A stretch of 64,000 bases of DNA from Marinobacter sp. SS21 (GTDB lineage Bacteria > Pseudomonadota > Gammaproteobacteria > Pseudomonadales > Oleiphilaceae): positions 1-64,000 of the forward strand of contig NZ_JAQNDA010000012.1 of NCBI RefSeq assembly GCF_028369065.1, given 5' to 3'. The notes under the pieces were generated by a model. It did not search any database, had not been told where the DNA came from, and saw only the letters and a list, made by a program, of their open reading frames with translations. Shown here in pieces: positions 60,122 through 64,000 of this stretch. The translations under genes and the position numbers were made by a program. Positions within the stretch are counted from its first letter, which is position 1. The number at the start of each line of letters is the position of its first letter.

Positions 60122-60919
60122 ATGAGACGAGTGGTATTCAATCAGAAAGGCGGTGTCGGCAAATCCAGCATCACCTGCAACCTGGCGGCAATCAGCGCGG
60201 CCCGAGGCAAGCGTACGCTGGTGGTCGACCTCGATCCCCAGGGTAACTCCACGCAGTACTTGCTGGATAAGCCAGCCAGCGAACTGAAAGATACCGTCGC
60301 CGACCTGCTGGAACAGACCGTCGCGTTCACGGTGTTTAATCGCCGCCCCGATGAATTTGTGCATGCCACGCCGTTCGATAACCTGTTTGTCATGCCCTCC
60401 AGTCCAGACCTGGACTTCCTTGAGCGCAAGCTCGAGGCCAAGCATAAGATCTACAAGTTGCGGGAGGCTCTGCATAAGCTGGGTGAGACCTTTGACGCCA
60501 TTTACGTTGATACCGCCCCTGCGCTCAACTTCTACACCCGGTCGGCGCTGATCGCTGCAGAGCGCTGTTTGATCCCCTTCGACTGTGATGATTTCTCGCG
60601 CCAGGCGCTGTACAACATCCTCAACGAAATTCGGGATCTCCAGGAAGACCACAACCGGGACTTGGTGGTGGAGGGGATTGTCGCCAACCAGTTCCAGCCC
60701 CGTGCCAGTTTGCCCAGAAAACTGATCGGTGAGCTTATTGACGAAGGCCTGCCGGTGTTGCCGGTGCGCCTGTCCAGTTCTGTTAAAATGAAAGAGTCTC
60801 ACCAGTGCCGGGAACCGTTGGTTCATATGGCGCCCAAGCATGCGCTAACGAAGCAGTTCGAAAATCTGTTTGGTGTCCTTCATGGTGAGAAGGTTGAGTT
60901 GGAGCCGTTGGCAGACTGA
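60122..60919 (+). CDS. ParA-family ATPase without a ParB partner
   Basis: The 265-residue P-loop protein has the deviant Walker A KGGVGKSS (K9 and K14), the switch motif VVDLDPQGNSTQYLL, and YVDTAPALNFYTRSAL. ParA-type ATPases position DNA or protein cargo. No ParB, parS or chemotaxis gene is nearby, so the cargo is unknown. The position after hda and before the YqcC-like gene is seen in relatives, which argues for a conserved cellular role over a plasmid remnant. Confidence 0.9.
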   Translation: MRRVVFNQKGGVGKSSITCNLAAISAARGKRTLVVDLDPQGNSTQYLLDKPASELKDTVADLLEQTVAFTVFNRRPDEFVHATPFDNLFVMPSSPDLDFLERKLEAKHKIYKLREALHKLGETFDAIYVDTAPALNFYTRSALIAAERCLIPFDCDDFSRQALYNILNEIRDLQEDHNRDLVVEGIVANQFQPRASLPRKLIGELIDEGLPVLPVRLSSSVKMKESHQCREPLVHMAPKHALTKQFENLFGVLHGEKVELEPLAD

Positions 60920-60964
60920 GGTCTGCGCGGGCTCTGCAAACACGTCACAGCGTTGGTAGCGTCG

Positions 60965-61309
60965 ATGATCAGTGAGCAAGACAAACTTGATCGGGTGACC
61001 GATTCACTCTTGAACATAGAGATGGAACTGCGTCGCCTGGACGCCTGGTCATCCAAGCCGCCGTCAATGGAAGCGCTGCAAAGTACCCAGCCGTTTGCCG
61101 TGGACACCCTGGAGTTTACCGAGTGGCTGCAATTCATCTTCATTCAACGGATGAAAGCGCTGGTGGAGAGTGGGGGGCCGTTGCCCCACGTATCCGGCAT
61201 GGCGCCCATGGCGGAAGAGCATTTTCGTGGCCGCCAGCAGTCCGGGGGACGGCTGATCAGTGAGTTGGAAGAGATGGACCGGCTGTTGTCCGGCCCCCCC
61301 TCCGCCTGA
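60965..61309 (+). CDS. YqcC-like (DUF446) protein
   Basis: The 114-residue helical protein matches the YqcC family: VTDSLLNIEMELRRLDAWSS, MEALQSTQPFAVDTLEFTEWLQFIFIQRM and the ending LISELEEMDRLL. The function is unknown; E. coli yqcC lies next to a pseudouridine synthase gene, which is absent here. The ATG at 60965 is preferred over an upstream TTG. Confidence 0.88.
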   Translation: MISEQDKLDRVTDSLLNIEMELRRLDAWSSKPPSMEALQSTQPFAVDTLEFTEWLQFIFIQRMKALVESGGPLPHVSGMAPMAEEHFRGRQQSGGRLISELEEMDRLLSGPPSA

Positions 61310-61332
61310 CCGGGCTATTCCTCGTTAGAGAA

Positions 61333-64000
61333 TTACTCCTTGTTTATCGGGAAAATGCCCGTCAGTGGCAGGTTCGCCCGAGTGTCAGTCAGCAGTGATC
61401 CCTCCTTCTTCACCCGGGCAAACAGTTCGGCCAGCTTGTTGCTCGGAACTGGCCGGCAAAATCGATGCCCCTGCAGCAGATGGCAGCCTGTCGAACGCAG
61501 AAACGTTTCCTGATCCTCCGTCTCCACCCCGGACGCGGCGACTGTGAGCGATAGTTGTCTGGCCAGGTTGATGAGGGTGTGGACGATTGCCCGGCTGCTG
61601 TCATCCTTCGGCGCCAGGTGCAACAGCTGCTGGTCAATCTTGACCTGATCAAAGGGGAGATCCCGCAACAGTTTCAGGCTGGACAGGCCGCTTCCGTAAT
61701 GATCCAGCACCAGGCCCACGCCCAGTCGTTTCAGGTTGTCGAGAACCAGCACCGATTCGGCATGCCGTTCTGACAGGATGCGCTCATCGATCTCAATCAG
61801 CAGCAGTGACGGGTCCAAACGGGTTTCCCGTATGATCCGTCCCAACTGATCGGCGAGTTTGGGGTGGTTGTACTGGCGCGACGACAGGTTGACGCGAATG
61901 CACACGGGATTTTTGCTCATGGCCTGAATGGCGCGAGCCTGAAGGCAGGCATTCAGGCAAATCCATTCCGCCAGGGGCTGCAGTTGGCCGGTCTGCTCGG
62001 CGATGTCCAGAAACTCGGCGGGGGTCAGCGTGCCTTTGCTGGGGTGGTGCCAGCGCAGCAGTGCCTCCAGGCCGTCGATGGCGCCGGTCTTTGCATTCAA
62101 CACCGGCTGGTAGTGGAGGTCCAGCTGGCCGTTGCGGATGCCGTCTCGAAGCTCCTGCTCCAGGGTAAGCTGCCGCTGCATTTCATCGTTCATGTCTTTG
62201 CTGAAGAACTGGATGTTGTTACGTCCCGCGTTCTTGGCCCGGTACATCGCCATATCGGCGTTTTTCAGCAATTGCTCATAGCTGCTGCCGTCCTCTGGGG
62301 CCAGCGTGATGCCGATGCTGGAGGTGATGACCAGCTCGCCGCCTGACACTTTGATGGGTTGTATCAGGGTATCCAGGATGTAGCGGGCCACCTTTTCGCA
62401 GCCTTCAGCGCCCTTGACCTGACTGAGCAGTACCGCGAACTCGTCGCCCCCCAGTCTGGCGATGGTGTCCTCCTTGCGTACGCAGTTCCTGAGTCGTTGG
62501 GCCAGCTCTTTCAGGAGTTGGTCGCCGGCGTCATGGCCAAGGGTGTCGTTGATGCGTTTGAAGTGGTCCACATCCAGGCAGATCAGGGCGCTGCTGTGGC
62601 CGTGACGCAAGGCGCTACTGATGGCCTGGCCACAGCGGTCCTCAAACAGTCGGCGATTGGCGGTATTGGTGAGTACGTCATAGTGGGCGAGGTAGTGCAG
62701 CTGATTCTGGGAATTGCGAATTTCGGTTATATCCTGGCCAATGAGGATCAGCCGGCGTTGGCCGGGATCGTCGTCCTCGTTGAGCCGGCTCAAATTCCAC
62801 AGAATGAAGTGCTGACTGCCGTTAAAGCCCTGAATTTCGGTTTCCAGCGTTTCCTGGGGGAGCCCACTCTTAAACAGCTTGAGGATCTTCCAGGATAGCT
62901 CGTCCCGCTGTTCGGAGGGGATGAAAGCGGTACTGAAACTGCGTCCGATGGCTTCGTCGCGGCTATAGCCAAACAACGATTCGGAAGCACTGTTCCACTG
63001 GCGGATATTGATCTTCTCATCCACCACCACAATCGGGGTGCTGGCGGTTTCAAACAACGCCCGGAAGTGACGGGAGGAGCGGCGGTAGGATTTCTCCGCC
63101 TGCTGGCGTACAAAGATTTCGTCCTTCAGCTCGGCGTTGGCAATCTGCAGCTCGTTGGTGCGTTGCCTGACCATGTCTTCGAGGTCAATCTCGATGCGCT
63201 CGCGATCGTTCAGCAGTATGCGCACGTAGCAGGAGACTGTGACCATCAGCGCCAGCAGCGCCTCCATGACCAGCAGTTGTGACGGCGTAACCGGACTAGG
63301 CATGGAGAGGAAGATGGCGCTCAGAGCGCCGGCACCGCACAGCGCGATGCTCGCCATGGCCGCTGGGAGTGGGAAGCGTGTGCCCGCCCAGATTGTCAGG
63401 AGAAACATCAGGTACAGGTTCTGAAGCGGGTCGTGCCAAACCACCAGCAGCACGAACCCCAGGGTCAGGGTCCAGGCCAATGCCTCCCAGGGCTGCTTGC
63501 GGAGGCATAGGTACAGCGAGCCCCAGCGGTTGCTCATCATCACTGGGGCGACGATCACGGTGCCCAGAACGCTGGCAAACCATGGGTGCAGAGGCATGAC
63601 CTTTAACGCTGCGTCTACCTGGGGCAGTTGGGTCAGCATCGGCAGGGTCGCAGCAAAGCTGGCCAGCGTCAGGGCGCCTAGAAACCAAAGAAAGGAGGTG
63701 TAGCGGTCCAGTGGGAGCTGAGTTGGCAGGAGCTTTCGGTAGGCCCACCACGTGATAAATGAGGTTGCCAGAGTGTAGGCGCTGGCGCTGGCAACGCTCT
63801 GTGCAGCGCCGCTCCATTCGCGCTCATCCAGCACGGCTGGAATCAGCGAGGCCAACAGTATTCCGGACAGGATCGTGCCCAGACGGCGGGTTCCGTGAGT
63901 TAGCAGCAAGCCGATGGCATAACCGGTCGGTAGCCACGCCGAAGGGTAAACCAGCACGCGGTGCAGGAAGCAGTAACTTAAATAGGCGAGTCCGCCAAAA
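61333..64000 (-). CDS. MASE1-PAS-GGDEF-EAL protein, 5' end outside the window
   Basis: The frame stays open to the right edge, so the N terminus is missing. A GTG at 63957 is the first start codon inside the window, and numbers here count from it. A multi-helix MASE1-type membrane sensor (to about 245) is followed by a coiled coil, a PAS domain (about 295-415), a GGDEF domain with intact GGDEF (503-507) and an inhibitory RxxD site (R494/D497), and an EAL domain with E631-A-L. In the EAL domain the DDFG motif reads DHYG (H753), and the catalytic Glu of the AEGVE motif is Ser809. It should make cyclic di-GMP, while its phosphodiesterase part is probably inactive. Confidence 0.92.
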   Translation of the reverse strand, partial: FGGLAYLSYCFLHRVLVYPSAWLPTGYAIGLLLTHGTRRLGTILSGILLASLIPAVLDEREWSGAAQSVASASAYTLATSFITWWAYRKLLPTQLPLDRYTSFLWFLGALTLASFAATLPMLTQLPQVDAALKVMPLHPWFASVLGTVIVAPVMMSNRWGSLYLCLRKQPWEALAWTLTLGFVLLVVWHDPLQNLYLMFLLTIWAGTRFPLPAAMASIALCGAGALSAIFLSMPSPVTPSQLLVMEALLALMVTVSCYVRILLNDRERIEIDLEDMVRQRTNELQIANAELKDEIFVRQQAEKSYRRSSRHFRALFETASTPIVVVDEKINIRQWNSASESLFGYSRDEAIGRSFSTAFIPSEQRDELSWKILKLFKSGLPQETLETEIQGFNGSQHFILWNLSRLNEDDDPGQRRLILIGQDITEIRNSQNQLHYLAHYDVLTNTANRRLFEDRCGQAISSALRHGHSSALICLDVDHFKRINDTLGHDAGDQLLKELAQRLRNCVRKEDTIARLGGDEFAVLLSQVKGAEGCEKVARYILDTLIQPIKVSGGELVITSSIGITLAPEDGSSYEQLLKNADMAMYRAKNAGRNNIQFFSKDMNDEMQRQLTLEQELRDGIRNGQLDLHYQPVLNAKTGAIDGLEALLRWHHPSKGTLTPAEFLDIAEQTGQLQPLAEWICLNACLQARAIQAMSKNPVCIRVNLSSRQYNHPKLADQLGRIIRETRLDPSLLLIEIDERILSERHAESVLVLDNLKRLGVGLVLDHYGSGLSSLKLLRDLPFDQVKIDQQLLHLAPKDDSSRAIVHTLINLARQLSLTVAASGVETEDQETFLRSTGCHLLQGHRFCRPVPSNKLAELFARVKKEGSLLTDTRANLPLTGIFPINKE

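Noticed and set aside
60122-60919. Plasmid-type partition locus or integrated plasmid
   Set aside because: No parB, replication gene or composition change; flanked by housekeeping hda and a YqcC-like gene.

Overview
The window is an ordinary chromosomal segment of a moderately GC-rich gammaproteobacterium. The 5S rRNA, the kdsA-eno-ftsB-ispD-ispF-truD-surE-pcm-nlpD-rpoS block, the rnfABCDGE-nth operon and the hda / purMN / DUF2066 neighbourhood are all typical of that class. The CrbS/MxtR-type sensor kinase beside an ActP/DUF4212 acetate symporter, together with the Rnf complex, suggests a marine Marinobacter-like or Pseudomonas-related heterotroph. The genus is an inference from gene order and protein flavour, not from a search. 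There is no prophage, insertion sequence, CRISPR array or tRNA, and no gene-free stretch exceeds 300 bp.

Layout. (1) 1-376: tail of an rRNA operon (5S and terminator), then a run of small GC-rich hairpins. (2) 377-11864, all on the minus strand: a DUF294/CBS/cNMP protein and a DnaQ-like exonuclease, the DUF4212-ActP acetate uptake pair, a small unknown membrane protein, and a three-gene signalling operon (transporter-fused hybrid kinase, REC-TPR regulator, soluble histidine kinase). (3) 12029-19697, plus strand: Smr protein, small lipoprotein, a periplasmic molybdenum hydroxylase with its XdhC factor, methionine salvage genes mtnB-mtnD-mtnC, and a DUF3080 lipoprotein. (4) 19717-22875, minus strand: an orphan GspE/PilB-like ATPase, DUF2069, WrbA-like and ArsC-like genes; divergent from these is a TlpA-like lipoprotein. 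(5) 23464-41141, plus strand: dnaE, accA, tilS, pyrG, kdsA, eno, ftsB, ispD, ispF, truD, surE, pcm, a DUF368 transporter, nlpD and rpoS. (6) 41339-50605: a chalcone-isomerase-like exported protein, then on the minus strand metG, rnfA-B-C-D-G-E and nth. (7) 50790-64000: apbC, dcd, DUF416 and avtA; minus-strand DUF3108 and purM-purN; DUF2066, a CDP-alcohol phosphatidyltransferase, hda, an orphan ParA and a YqcC-like gene; finally a MASE1-PAS-GGDEF-EAL protein that runs off the right edge.

How the genes work together. The left 12 kb looks like an acetate sensing and uptake module: the CrbS-like kinase carries a sodium:solute-symporter sensor domain and lies beside the symporter genes it probably controls. 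No DNA-binding regulator is encoded there, so the output must be elsewhere or act through the REC-TPR protein. The central block supplies cell-envelope, nucleotide, isoprenoid and translation functions and ends in the stationary-phase sigma factor. The Rnf complex couples ferredoxin/NADH redox chemistry to ion transport.

I did not find a convincing wholly new defence or mobile system. The most unusual signals are structural: four tandem triloop hairpins after the 5S gene, several short-period tandem repeats (12, 15 and 17 bp) in or beside genes, a near-identical 22-bp motif upstream of accA and surE, a structured accA leader, a diguanylate cyclase whose EAL domain has lost two catalytic residues, and a molybdenum hydroxylase large subunit that carries both a Tat motif and a lipobox.
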